In this document: one piece after another, positions 26,778-35,930 of the stretch | How positions within the stretch are numbered: position 1 is the first letter of the stretch | How the letters are laid out: the number at the start of each line of letters is the position of its first letter | Source of the DNA: Chloroflexota bacterium | GTDB taxonomy: Bacteria; Chloroflexota; Anaerolineae; UBA4142; SHND01 | Assembly: GCA_016209205.1 (NCBI GenBank) | Contig: JACQWQ010000071.1 | Span: 46,409 to 110,408 of the forward strand | Direction of reading: 5' to 3' | Length of the DNA stretch: 64,000 nucleotides | The notes under the pieces: generated by a model | The model's input: only the letters and a program-made list of their open reading frames with translations | Databases searched by the model: none | Told to the model about the DNA's origin: nothing | Made by a program: the position numbers and the translations under genes

Positions 26778-26802
26778 ACGCCCCGCAAGGGCGTGGTACT
26801 TG
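26770..26802. terminator. Hairpin downstream of the macroglobulin gene
   Basis: A perfect 14-bp stem (CAAGTACCACGCCC and its complement) with a 5-nt loop lies 9 bp past the macroglobulin stop. There is no clear U-run on either strand, so termination is likely but not certain. Confidence 0.5.
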
Positions 26803-26810
26803 TTTGTCCA

Positions 26811-29800
26811 TCATTCTACCGTGAATTGAATCGGCGGCGCTTGACCGTTCAAATTCGGGTTATAGTAATCGTACGTCGTCGAGTGCGGCGCTTGTACACG
26901 CAGCGGGAATCTTGCTTGCAGCTCATACGTGAGTGAAATCGCTTGCCCGGCGCGCACATTCTCCAGATACAAAATGATTTGGCGCCCCGTCATTTCGTAT
27001 CGCGACAATTTTCCATTTTTTACCGCCGTGTCCAATTCATCCGTCAACACGGCAAAGCCCGGCGGCACACCCAAATCCACCACCGCCATGCGCGCTTCGC
27101 CCTCGTTCAACCGAATCGTCGCCGTCGCGCGCACGCGGTCGTTCACTTTGAGCGTCGTTCGGTCATATTCCACGTGAATCGTCATGCCCTGCGCGTTTTG
27201 CCCTACGTCGTCCAGTCCTTCCCACGGCACATAGTACGAGGTTGAAATTTGGTATGCGAACGCGCCTTTGCCGTTCACGCGGAATTTCAACGCGCGTGTG
27301 CCCGGACCCACATCGTCAAACGTCAACACCTGCACCGCATTGTTTTCGCCCGCGCGAAATTCCAACGCGCGTTCCGCGCCGTCGTCGAACGAAACATACA
27401 CCGTCCCTTCTGCCGCGCCCGCGCCGCCTTCCAATGCGGACGCGACGAGAGCGCGCAGCGCGAGAATCGTCGCTTGCGTCGTGCCCCAGGTGCCGCGCGG
27501 GTCTTTGTGCTGAATCAAATACGACAACGCGCCTTGCGCGGAATCCAGATGCGCGCGTCCGCGCAGTAATGCGTGCGCTGCGAGCGCGGTCGTTTCCAAA
27601 TCGCCGAACTCGCCGTGCGCGCCGCTGAACGTGCCGTCGCGGCTCGTCCAATAGACGGCGTCGTCTTCGGTCTGTTTCATTTCGTCCAACCGCGCCAGCA
27701 CATCGCGCGTCGTCGCATCGTCCACATCGTACGCGACCAGCGCGTTCGCAATCAACGCCAATGTGTACGCATCCTTGACGTTTGGCATTTCACTTCTGAG
27801 GTACGCAATCGCGCGCGCCGTTCCACGTTCGTCCTTCGCTCCCGTTTCCGCGAGCGCCCACGTGACGATGGCGGTGAGCGCGGTCGGATCGCGCGGCGCG
27901 CCATGCGGGTGGTCCCAGCCCACTTCGCCGCTCCACGTCCCGTCACTGCGTTGAGTGGACAACAACCAGCGCCGCGTGCGTTCCAACACTTGCGCGTCTA
28001 CCGGATACACGCGTGCCATGTCACTGAATTCCAACAAACCTTTTGCGCTCAACATCGCGGACGATGGTGGATTTCCAAAGATGGAGAAACCGCCGCCGTC
28101 ATTTTCAAACGTGAGCAAACGCTGATAACCGAGTCCGATGTAATTCTCGGCTTTCATTTGCACTTCGGGCGACACTTGCGCGGTTTGCTTGAGGTACGTC
28201 AATGCCAGCACATTCGGATACGTCGTCGAACTCGTCTGCTCGAAACAGCCGTTGGGCATGCGGAAAATTTTGTCCAGCCCTTCCACGAGTTGACTCATCA
28301 CGCCCGGATACACTTTGACCTCGACGCGCGTCGCGCCGGGAATGGCGTTTTGCGGAATCGCGACGTTTTGCGTCGCGTCGCCGCGCAGCCAATTGCTTGA
28401 TGTGGCTTCGAGCTCTTTGCCGTCGGGATACACGCGCACCTCGCGTTCCAATGCATCGCCCATCGTCTCACCGCGTGCCGTGACCTTCAAACGCTGCGCG
28501 CCGAATTCGCGCGCGGTGATGCGAAAATACACCACGTCAATGTCGTTCGCTGCGACGTTGATAGTTTTGGTCGTATCGTCGTGCAGGTCGAACCAATTCT
28601 GCGTGGCGATTTCGAGTTCGACGCGCTGCGCGCGCGGCAAATAATTGTACACCGCGACCGGAATCGCGATCTCGTCGTTTTGCGTGAGCGCGACCGGCAA
28701 ATCCAAATCAATAAAGAAATCTTGGAACACGCGAATCCCTGCTTGCGCCGTGCCCAGTTCACCGTTTTGTGAATTCGCCAGCGCGGCGAGTCGCCACGTC
28801 GTAATCGAATCCGCGAGCGGCAGCTCTAACGTCGCGTGTCCATTTTCATCCGTGATAAGCTGCGGGTTCACGTACAACGTTTCGGGGAAATACGAACGCG
28901 TGCGCGGCGCGGCTTGCGACGTGGGCGCGCTCGATTCATTTGCTTTTGCCGCAGCGGGTGCGGCTGTGGGTTGTGGCGCGGCGGTTGGCGCCGCCGCTTG
29001 CATTCCAAACGCTCCCGGCGGTGGCGTTGCGGGTGCAGCGCATCCCAACAGCGAAAGCGGCGAAATGTAGGCGATGCTCGTCCCCATCGCGCGCGCGAAT
29101 GGCGTCGCGCTGGGCAGCCACGCCATCAACAGCGTGAGCGGAATCATCAAGACGCCGAGCAGCAGCGCGCTCCATCCGGCGGTGCGTTCTTGCGCTTGCA
29201 GCAAGCCCACGCCGAACACGACCCACGCGACGATGGCGGCAAGAAACACAACCGCAATTCCAAAAAACACGCTGACATCCGCCACGCTGCCGCGCGTCGT
29301 AAACGCAAAGACGCCGAGCAAAACAATGTACGCCGTGAGCAGCGCGAGCGCGATTTGGACGCGCCCATCGTTTTGTTTCAACGCATAGCCCCACAACACG
29401 AGATAGCACGTGAACCAACCGATGACGAGCGCGATCACCGCGAGGGGCAGCACGAACGTGTCCTGGAACAAGTACACCAGCGCGCCGAGAATGGCGGCGG
29501 CGAACGGCGCGGCGATGCACAGCCCGACCAAAACGATGGCGCTGCGCGTCAATGCCCGTTCCAAAATGTTGCGCGTGTGCAGCGCCGCGAGAATCAGTCC
29601 GCCGAACGCGAGCGGCACAAGCGTCAACAGCACGCCCAACGCCTCGTTAAAGCCCTTGAAACGCTGCGCTTGCGCCTGCAAAAACTCGCGCCGTTTCTGG
29701 TCGAGCGAAATCGTATGCACCGGAATTTCTGGCGCAGGTACGTTCGCCCACGCGGCTTGCGCGGATTCGTTCTTTGCCGCGACGTATTCCGTCTGTGTGT

Positions 29801-31679
29801 TGGTGTCGCCAAGCACTTGCGGCAAATCGAAACCGTGCAGTTCGTAACGCGGTTCGAGTAAATCGTTTTGCAAAACGAAATACAATTTCGCAAAGCCCGC
29901 GTCCTGTTCTGCGAGCGCAAATACCGATTCGTCAACGGCGGTGATGCCGAGCGCGCTCGCGACGCCCGCGCCGTTTTTGTTTTTCACGTCAAACGTCAAG
30001 CGTGACGTGTCGCCGGGGCGATACACGTCGCGGTCGGCGGTGACGTTGACGGCAAGCTCGTCGGCGGGTTCGACGACGACGATGCGCGTGTCGCGCGTGA
30101 TATTGGCATCGCGCCCGATTTGATACGCGTGCAACTGCAAGGTGCCCACGAGGTCGGGCGTCACGTCCACGTCCAACTGCGCGCGCCCGTTCGTCGTCGC
30201 GACGGCGCGTGTCGAAAGCGTTTGCCCGTCGCGCACAAAATCGAGATATACCGTGCCGGTGCTGTTGCGCGTCAATAAATCAAGGCGCAGCGTATCGCCG
30301 ATACGATACACAGCGCGTTCGGGGCGCACCAGAATTTGATTCGTCGGATCGGCGGTAAGCGAAATGCTTTTGTCCGCGCGATTGCCTTGCGCGTCCTGTG
30401 CGCGCAGTTCGATGGTGCTGCTGCGGCGCGGCGTGAAACGAATTTCGCCGATGCCGTACTTGCCCGTTTGCGTCGCATATTCCTTTCCGTCAATGCGCGC
30501 GGTAATGTCCGCCGCGACGGGCGCGCCGTCGGGCGTCGCTGTGAGCACATACAAAATGTTTTCCACGTCGGGCACGAGCTCGCCGCTTTCCGCGACGGCA
30601 TCAATCACAATCGGCGCGCGCGCGATGGGGACGACGAGCACGGACTGTTCGAGATGTTCCGCCTGATCGGTCACATCGAGTTCCAGCGAAAAGTCCGCGC
30701 GGTCTTGGTCGAGTCCGCGTCCCGCAAAGTAATTGGGAAGTTCAAACGCGAATTCGTACACGCCTTCCGCGTTCGTGCGCCCGTCCAGCGCGATGAATTC
30801 ATTGCGCGTCACGTCGTATGTCGCGGCGGCGAGCTTGACGCGTGCATTGTCCACCGGCTTGCCAAAAAAGTAATCGGCGCGCACTGTGCCGCGCACGCGT
30901 TCGCCGGGCAGATAAAATTTCTTGGCGGTCTCGACGGCGAGTTTGAATTTCGGCAGCACGTACGGTTTCACCGTCACCGTTTTTTCGGATTTCACGTCGT
31001 CGTTCAACGTGGCGGTGATTTTGTACGCGCCCGCGTTGACGCGGTCGGCGAGCGTGAAATCGGCGGACGCGATGCCGTACGCGGACGTGTCGAGGATTTT
31101 GTTGAACACCTTCGTGCCTTTTGGGTCCTCTACAACAAATTCCAATTTTTGTCCCGCCGCCGGTTTGCGATTCGACGCTGCCAGCGCGAGCGCGCGCAAG
31201 TGCATCGTTTGCCCCGGTTGATACAATGGCTTGTCGCTCGTCGCCAAAACTTTGTAGGTGCGTTTGACGGTGACGCTTTGCTTGATGGTGTCACTGCCCG
31301 CAGTGGAACGAGTTTCGATGGTGAGCGTCTGATTCTTTGCGAACAAAGTTCGCGACGCGTCGGGCGGAATGTCGAGCAAGATGCTCGCGGTGCCTTGCGC
31401 GTTCGTTTTGCCGATCGCGGTGGCGTGTTTGCCCTCACCTTCGAGCCGGATTTGAATTTCGGCGTCGGGGACGGGTTCGTTGGTGTCAAAGTTTTGCACG
31501 ACGATGCGAATCGCGCCCTTGGAATCGGCTTCAAAGGCGTTCGGCGCAATCACCAACGTGCGCTGTTTGTCGGCGCGAATTTCGCGGTTCGCATTGACCC
31601 ACACGCCGGCGAGGACGACGCCGACGAGCAGCACGATCAACACGAACGCGAGGGTGCGAAAGGATTTAAGCGAGAACAT
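26811..31679 (-). CDS. Alpha-2-macroglobulin-family protein with an internal membrane block
   Basis: The 1622-residue protein has an N-terminal membrane anchor (FVLIVLLVGVVLAGVWV, about 12-28). MG-type beta domains follow, with KPLYQPGQTMHLRAL and DRDVYRPGDTSRLTF. At about residues 680-880 there are roughly eight hydrophobic helices and an Ala/Pro linker where bait and anaphylatoxin regions would lie. The macroglobulin pattern then resumes (SITTWRLAALANS), with the thioester motif GCFEQ near residue 1146 and the alpha/alpha barrel behind it. The family traps proteases by covalent thioester capture; here the trap is probably outside the cell, tethered to the membrane. The start follows AGGAGG. 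Confidence 0.85.
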   Translation of the reverse strand: MFSLKSFRTLAFVLIVLLVGVVLAGVWVNANREIRADKQRTLVIAPNAFEADSKGAIRIVVQNFDTNEPVPDAEIQIRLEGEGKHATAIGKTNAQGTASILLDIPPDASRTLFAKNQTLTIETRSTAGSDTIKQSVTVKRTYKVLATSDKPLYQPGQTMHLRALALAASNRKPAAGQKLEFVVEDPKGTKVFNKILDTSAYGIASADFTLADRVNAGAYKITATLNDDVKSEKTVTVKPYVLPKFKLAVETAKKFYLPGERVRGTVRADYFFGKPVDNARVKLAAATYDVTRNEFIALDGRTNAEGVYEFAFELPNYFAGRGLDQDRADFSLELDVTDQAEHLEQSVLVVPIARAPIVIDAVAESGELVPDVENILYVLTATPDGAPVAADITARIDGKEYATQTGKYGIGEIRFTPRRSSTIELRAQDAQGNRADKSISLTADPTNQILVRPERAVYRIGDTLRLDLLTRNSTGTVYLDFVRDGQTLSTRAVATTNGRAQLDVDVTPDLVGTLQLHAYQIGRDANITRDTRIVVVEPADELAVNVTADRDVYRPGDTSRLTFDVKNKNGAGVASALGITAVDESVFALAEQDAGFAKLYFVLQNDLLEPRYELHGFDLPQVLGDTNTQTEYVAAKNESAQAAWANVPAPEIPVHTISLDQKRREFLQAQAQRFKGFNEALGVLLTLVPLAFGGLILAALHTRNILERALTRSAIVLVGLCIAAPFAAAILGALVYLFQDTFVLPLAVIALVIGWFTCYLVLWGYALKQNDGRVQIALALLTAYIVLLGVFAFTTRGSVADVSVFFGIAVVFLAAIVAWVVFGVGLLQAQERTAGWSALLLGVLMIPLTLLMAWLPSATPFARAMGTSIAYISPLSLLGCAAPATPPPGAFGMQAAAPTAAPQPTAAPAAAKANESSAPTSQAAPRTRSYFPETLYVNPQLITDENGHATLELPLADSITTWRLAALANSQNGELGTAQAGIRVFQDFFIDLDLPVALTQNDEIAIPVAVYNYLPRAQRVELEIATQNWFDLHDDTTKTINVAANDIDVVYFRITAREFGAQRLKVTARGETMGDALEREVRVYPDGKELEATSSNWLRGDATQNVAIPQNAIPGATRVEVKVYPGVMSQLVEGLDKIFRMPNGCFEQTSSTTYPNVLALTYLKQTAQVSPEVQMKAENYIGLGYQRLLTFENDGGGFSIFGNPPSSAMLSAKGLLEFSDMARVYPVDAQVLERTRRWLLSTQRSDGTWSGEVGWDHPHGAPRDPTALTAIVTWALAETGAKDERGTARAIAYLRSEMPNVKDAYTLALIANALVAYDVDDATTRDVLARLDEMKQTEDDAVYWTSRDGTFSGAHGEFGDLETTALAAHALLRGRAHLDSAQGALSYLIQHKDPRGTWGTTQATILALRALVASALEGGAGAAEGTVYVSFDDGAERALEFRAGENNAVQVLTFDDVGPGTRALKFRVNGKGAFAYQISTSYYVPWEGLDDVGQNAQGMTIHVEYDRTTLKVNDRVRATATIRLNEGEARMAVVDLGVPPGFAVLTDELDTAVKNGKLSRYEMTGRQIILYLENVRAGQAISLTYELQARFPLRVQAPHSTTYDYYNPNLNGQAPPIQFTVE

Positions 31680-31701
31680 GGTTCCTCCTAGAATGTGACG
31701 G

Positions 31702-31756
31702 CGACGCATCATCACGCATAATGCTTCACCCGACGCGTGTGCGTGATGATGCGTCG
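31702..31756. repeat. 17-bp inverted repeat upstream of macroglobulin gene
   Basis: CGACGCATCATCACGCA (31702-31718) and its exact complement (31740-31756) flank a 21-nt loop, just upstream of the AGGAGG site. Could act as a leader hairpin or operator. Confidence 0.65.
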
Positions 31757-31763
31757 GGGTGAC

Positions 31764-31808
31764 GGGTGACGGGTGACGAGTCCTCCCCGTCACTCGTCAC
31801 CCGTCACC
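31764..31808. repeat. GGGTGAC heptamer hairpin
   Basis: GGGTGAC-type 7-mers at 31764-31781 are mirrored by CGTCACT/CGTCACC at 31788-31808 (exact 17-bp arms 31765-31781 and 31792-31808). It lies between the two divergent genes. Confidence 0.75.
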
Positions 31809-31916
31809 TTAAACACAGCCGGATGCGCGGTATAATTGGCGCGCGGGTTTTCGGTTGTTGTCTCGCTTTTAGCCCAAATCGTGTTGCGCTTCAAGCACCA
31901 ACCCTGCAACACTGGG

Positions 31917-31957
31917 TTGAAAAGGCGTAACATTTGCGTTAAATTTCGCGTTACATT
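31917..31957 (+). promoter_or_regulatory. Promoter with three direct repeats
   Basis: TTGAAA (31917-31922), 17 bp, TAAATT (31940-31945), about 40 bp before the HTH-TPR start. Three direct repeats (GCGTAACATTT, GCGTTAAATTTC, GCGTTACATTC) cover the -10 region and could bind the HTH protein itself. Confidence 0.5.
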
Positions 31958-31984
31958 CAATGCAACACACTCGGTTGAGCCACT

Positions 31985-33484
31985 ATGTCCACTTTTAGCG
32001 AACTTTTGACGGAATACATGACGCGCACGGGCATCAGCGACAGCGAGCTCGCGCGGCATTTGGGCATCAGCCGCCAAACTATTTTTCGTTGGAAAGAAGG
32101 ATTGACCGCGCGGCCGCGCGTGCGCGAAGATGTTTTGAAATGCGCCGAACGTTTGCGCTTGACCTCTGCCGAACGCGACGCGCTGTTACTCGCCGCAGGG
32201 TTTGCGCCGGAACAAATCAGCCCCCCCTCCGAAAGCCCACACGCCATGGTGGATGCCAGCGCGCTCGTGTCGGTGGAGCCGCCAATCATCCACATTCCGT
32301 CCGACTTGCCCACGCCAAAACGCGCGCGGCGCTGGCTTGCACTGTTGGTTGCGGCTTTGCTTGTCGCCGTACTCGCGGGGCTGCTGTTCGCCCTGCCGTC
32401 CACCGCGCAAAATCTGATCGCGTTGGTTTTTCCGCCGACGCCGACGCGCGTTCCCTCGCCGACGCCGACGCCGCTGCCGCCGGAACTGGTCGTTGCAGTG
32501 GCGCGTTTGAACAGTCGCGGCGGGCAACCGCCCGCGTACGATGTCACCGCGCGTTTGCGCCAAACCTTGGAACGCGAAATCGAAAGCGAAAATCTATTTG
32601 GCGTACGCCTCGCCGATGTGGGAGATTCGATTCGCGATGCGCAAGCGGCGGAACGCGTGCGCGTACGCGCGGGTGCAGAGGCGATCTTGTGGGGAAATTT
32701 TTCGGGGGATGATGCGCGGGTCGAAATCACGAGCGCCGCGCGCGTGCCGTTAACCGGAACCTTGTTGTCGGCGTTTCCCTTGGCGCCGCGCGATCAATCG
32801 GTCACGCTGAACATGAGCGCGCCGACGCAAGTGCGCGCGCTCGCGTTGACGACATTGCTGCCAATGCACCTGGCGCGCGGTAATGCGGACCGCGCCCGGA
32901 ACGCGTACGAAACAGCGCGCGGGCTGACGCCGTATTCCAGAGAAATGCGCGCCGCGCTCGATTTTTATCGCGGCTATTTGGCGCAAACCACCGCGCCGCG
33001 CGACCTCGATACTGCCGTTGAGGCATATAACCGCGCGCTCGATGTAACCTCCGTGTACGAGGCGTACCTGAATCGCGGCTTGGCGCTGCTCGCACAAAAT
33101 GAAGACGCGGGCGCGACGAGCGATTTCGCCAACGCGCAAGCACTAGACCCCGCGCGTCCCGAAGCATTTCGCGCGACGTGCTGGGTGTACGCGTTGGAAC
33201 AGCAGCCGCAGACCGCGCTGCCGTATTGTGATGCTGCGACAGCGCGCGATGAAACCGCCTGGTCGCTCGACGCGCGCGGCGTGGTCTATGCGGAATTGGG
33301 ACGCTATGCCGAAGCCGCGAACGAATTTGCCAATTTCTTGCACTGGCTCGACACACAACCGTTGCCCGCGCGCGAACGTTATGCCGCGACGCGTCAGGCG
33401 TGGATCGAAACATTGCGCGCCGGAAAAAATCCCTTCGACGCCGCGACCTTGAATCAGTTGCGCGGGATTGCGGTAGTGCCATAA
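31985..33484 (+). CDS. HTH-transmembrane-TPR protein
   Basis: The 499-residue protein has an XRE-type HTH at residues 8-40 (SDSELARHLGISRQTIFRWKEG). A single transmembrane helix at about 117-137 follows, then a Pro/Thr linker (TPTRVPSPTPTPLPPE), then an outside domain with TPR-like helices (about 300-480; for example AYLNRGLALLAQNEDAGATSDFANAQALDP). This looks like a one-piece signal transducer: a DNA-binding head inside, a sensor outside. It is divergent from the macroglobulin gene, suggesting it controls or senses that system. No named gene is recognised. Confidence 0.75.
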   Translation: MSTFSELLTEYMTRTGISDSELARHLGISRQTIFRWKEGLTARPRVREDVLKCAERLRLTSAERDALLLAAGFAPEQISPPSESPHAMVDASALVSVEPPIIHIPSDLPTPKRARRWLALLVAALLVAVLAGLLFALPSTAQNLIALVFPPTPTRVPSPTPTPLPPELVVAVARLNSRGGQPPAYDVTARLRQTLEREIESENLFGVRLADVGDSIRDAQAAERVRVRAGAEAILWGNFSGDDARVEITSAARVPLTGTLLSAFPLAPRDQSVTLNMSAPTQVRALALTTLLPMHLARGNADRARNAYETARGLTPYSREMRAALDFYRGYLAQTTAPRDLDTAVEAYNRALDVTSVYEAYLNRGLALLAQNEDAGATSDFANAQALDPARPEAFRATCWVYALEQQPQTALPYCDAATARDETAWSLDARGVVYAELGRYAEAANEFANFLHWLDTQPLPARERYAATRQAWIETLRAGKNPFDAATLNQLRGIAVVP

Positions 33485-33498
33485 CCATTGCCACGCGA

Positions 33499-33597
33499 CG
33501 GCGCGGTACAGTTTCGCTTCACGCGGCGACACTTGCGGTTTTTCGATCACTTTTTTGAGGAGGGCTTGCAGCGCGGTCCTGCGCGCATCCGCGCGCG
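33499..33597 (-). pseudogene. Remnant of an ATPase-HTH regulator paralogue
   Basis: About 33 codons read RTALQALLKK and IEKPQVSPREAKLYRAV, closely matching the end of the 53655-55808 regulator (MTALQTLLQEAVQKPQVSPREAKLYRAV). The C-terminal HTH is replaced by the 3' end of the HTH-TPR gene, and the rest is absent. Confidence 0.65.
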
Positions 33598-33622
33598 CCG
33601 CGGCGTTCCTTCGTCCAGTGAT

Positions 33623-34294
33623 TCAATTCGCGCGGACTGATGCGCTGACTCGGCGCCTCAATCCACACTCCAGCCACTCGAATGCCTCATAGTGCAGAGT
33701 TTCCAGCATATCGGCAGGCGCGCCGAGGTTACGCCGGGTTTCAATCAGTTGCACCAAACCCATCAAGAGTGACCACAACACATCCACGACTCCCCGCGTA
33801 TCGAGGTCGGAGCGATACAGTCCGGCATCCACCCCGCTTTGCACGATCTCTGCCACGAGCCGAAAGTTTACGCCAGCGCGGTGGTTGATTTCTTGAATCA
33901 CGCCCGGCGAAATGGCGTCGCTCAAGCCCTCGTTGTGCAGGAACATCAGGGCGCGATAGTATTCGGGCTGTTCGCGGTAAAAGGCGTAAAAAAAACGCCA
34001 CACCGCGCGCAATTGTTCGTTCGGCGGTCCGCCGCTGCCGCGCGCGCCCTCGATGCCTTCGCGGAACATTTCCATCGCCTCGAACAACAAAGAGACATAC
34101 AATTCCTCTTTGCTCTGAAAGTACCGATACAGTGTGCCGACGGCAAGTTCGCTGCGCTCGGCGATTTCCTCCATCGTGGCATTAAGAAAGCCGCGCTCGT
34201 CAAAAACCGATTTCGCGGCGTCGAGGATCAATTGCCGGCGCGCTCCTCGTTCGCGTTCACGGCGCGCGGCTGTAGGTTTCGAGTTCGACATCAT
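33623..34294 (-). CDS. TetR/AcrR-family regulator
   Basis: The 223-residue protein has an N-terminal HTH: ILDAAKSVFDERGF, then EEIAERSELAVGTLYRYF. The larger helical domain is of the kind that binds acyl-CoA in FadR-like TetR proteins. ATG overlaps the stop of the acyl-CoA dehydrogenase as ATGA. It is therefore the last gene of the minus-strand fatty-acid-type operon and a good candidate for its acyl-CoA-responsive repressor. Confidence 0.88.
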   Translation of the reverse strand: MMSNSKPTAARRERERGARRQLILDAAKSVFDERGFLNATMEEIAERSELAVGTLYRYFQSKEELYVSLLFEAMEMFREGIEGARGSGGPPNEQLRAVWRFFYAFYREQPEYYRALMFLHNEGLSDAISPGVIQEINHRAGVNFRLVAEIVQSGVDAGLYRSDLDTRGVVDVLWSLLMGLVQLIETRRNLGAPADMLETLHYEAFEWLECGLRRRVSASVRAN

Positions 34295-35427
34295 AATCCC
34301 AAATGCTTGGCAATCACGTTGCGGAGAATTTCAGACGTGCCTTCGCCAATCTCCAGCACGTGTGTATCGCGATAGTACCTCTGCGCCGGGGATTCTAGCA
34401 CATATCCAAAAGCCCCTTGCAAGTGCATGGCTTGCGCCGCAATTCTTGCCGCCGTCTCGGTGGCGAAAACTTTGGCTTGCGATGCCTCTTTCACAAAAGG
34501 ACGACCGTTATCCGCCAACCAAGCCGCCTGATGCGTGAGCAGCCGGGCGGCTTGAATGTCGGTGTCCATGTCGGCAAGGCGGTGCGCGACGACTTGATTC
34601 TTGGCAATCGGCTGCCCGAACTGCACGCGGTCAAGGACATATTGGCGAGCCGCCTCGAACGCCGCGCGCGCGATGCCGATGGCAAACGCGGCGGCGACGA
34701 TGCGCCCCTCGGCGAACGCCGTCAACATATTCGGCACACCCCGATTCTCCTCGCCCAACCGATTCGCCGACGGCACACGCACATTCTCCAACACCACTTC
34801 CGCCGTCTGCGCCGGATGCATTCCCAGCGTCTTGAGCGCGCGGCTAACGCTCAAGCCCGGCGCGTCCCGCTCCACGATAAACAAAGTGATGCCTCTTTTT
34901 TCGGGGTCGGTCACAGCCGACAAGACGATGAAATCCGCCAGCGGACTGTTGGTGCAAAAAAGTTTCGCGCCGTTCAAAATGTAATCATCGCCGTCGCGCG
35001 TCGCGCGCGTCGCAATCGCGGTAATGTCCGAACCCGCGCCCGCTTCGGTGCTGCCAAACGCGCCAAGCTTGTCCCCGCGAATTCCCGGCGCGAGATAGCG
35101 CCGCTTTTGCGCGTCGTTTCCGATGCGGTCAATCGCGGTGAGCGCGAGCACGACGTGGCAGTACACGCCGAGCGTAATGCCCGCCGCCGCCGCCGCGAGT
35201 TCCTCGAACAAAATGGCGGCGGCGAGGATGCCTCCATCGTCGCCGCCATATTGTGACGAAAACTTGATTCCAAGATAGCCCGCAGATGCCATGCGCTTGA
35301 ACAGTTCAACGGGGTACACATTCGTTTCGTCGCGTTCGCCCGCGATGGGCGCAAGCTCTTTTTCCGCGAAGGCGCGCGCCGCGCGGCGGAAGGATTCTTG
35401 TTCTCCAGTCAGCGCAAAATCCATCAT
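34291..35427 (-). CDS. Acyl-CoA dehydrogenase, SCAD/MCAD-type
   Basis: The 378-residue FAD flavoenzyme would introduce the alpha,beta double bond of an acyl-CoA. GAFGSTEAGAGSD is the substrate/FAD loop and EIGEGTSEILRNVIAK near the end has the canonical catalytic Glu (EGTSE). The start at MMDFALTGEQESF follows GAGGTG. A long in-frame upstream stretch runs through a 9-mer array and is not coding. It is ATGA-coupled to the TetR gene. Confidence 0.9.
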   Translation of the reverse strand: MMDFALTGEQESFRRAARAFAEKELAPIAGERDETNVYPVELFKRMASAGYLGIKFSSQYGGDDGGILAAAILFEELAAAAAGITLGVYCHVVLALTAIDRIGNDAQKRRYLAPGIRGDKLGAFGSTEAGAGSDITAIATRATRDGDDYILNGAKLFCTNSPLADFIVLSAVTDPEKRGITLFIVERDAPGLSVSRALKTLGMHPAQTAEVVLENVRVPSANRLGEENRGVPNMLTAFAEGRIVAAAFAIGIARAAFEAARQYVLDRVQFGQPIAKNQVVAHRLADMDTDIQAARLLTHQAAWLADNGRPFVKEASQAKVFATETAARIAAQAMHLQGAFGYVLESPAQRYYRDTHVLEIGEGTSEILRNVIAKHLGL

Positions 35428-35441
35428 CACCTCGATTCGGT

Positions 35442-35524
35442 CAAATCTGCCAAATCTGCCAAATCCGCCAAATCTGCCAGACCATTTGGCGCGTTTGGCG
35501 CGTTTGGCATGTTTAGCGCGTTTG
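35442..35524. repeat. Nonamer hairpin
   Basis: Four AAATCTGCC-type 9-mers (35442-35479) are followed by TTTGGCGCG-type 9-mers (35485-35524), filling the gap between thioesterase and acyl-CoA dehydrogenase. Confidence 0.65.
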
Positions 35525-35525
35525 A

Positions 35526-35930
35526 TTATGTCTTGTACCGTGAAATGTAGAACGACCCGCCAGCCACCGCCAGCACATTGTCTGCTTCGTCGAATACTTG
35601 CGCCTCTGTGATCGCAAAGCGATTGCTGCGACGAATCACGCGGCAATCGGCAACGATGCGTCCGCTCTTGGCGGGCAGCAAGTAGCGTATCGAACATTCG
35701 ACGGTGGTCGTTCGTTCGTCTGACGCCATCAGCGTGGCTACGGCGATGCCCATGCCGGTATCGGCGAGGGTGAAGGTGACGCCGCCATGCAGCACACCGT
35801 AGGGATTGATGACTTGCGGCGTGACCGGCGCAGAGATGCGGCAGCGACCTTCCGCCGCGCGCTCCACTTGAAACCCCAGGTTTTTCAAAAAGAGCATTTC
35901 GGCTACGCGCTGAGGTTCGTGGTCCGTCAT
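35526..35930 (-). CDS. Hotdog-fold thioesterase (PaaI-like)
   Basis: The 134-residue hotdog protein has the signature NPYGVLHGGVTFTLADTG, with the active-site Asn and Asp/Glu region typical of PaaI-type acyl-CoA thioesterases. A central strand TVECSIRYLLPAKSG follows. It would release free acid or CoA in the degradation pathway. ATG overlaps the crotonase stop (ATGA). Confidence 0.82.
   Translation of the reverse strand: MTDHEPQRVAEMLFLKNLGFQVERAAEGRCRISAPVTPQVINPYGVLHGGVTFTLADTGMGIAVATLMASDERTTTVECSIRYLLPAKSGRIVADCRVIRRSNRFAITEAQVFDEADNVLAVAGGSFYISRYKT

Noticed and set aside
26465..26824. 119-codon plus-strand frame over the 57-bp duplication
   Set aside because: It is open mainly because 57 is divisible by 3; no ribosome site or family match.
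30336..31691. A 451-codon plus-strand open frame inside the macroglobulin gene
   Set aside because: No recognisable motifs, Arg/Phe/His-rich content typical of antisense frames, and full overlap with a conserved gene.
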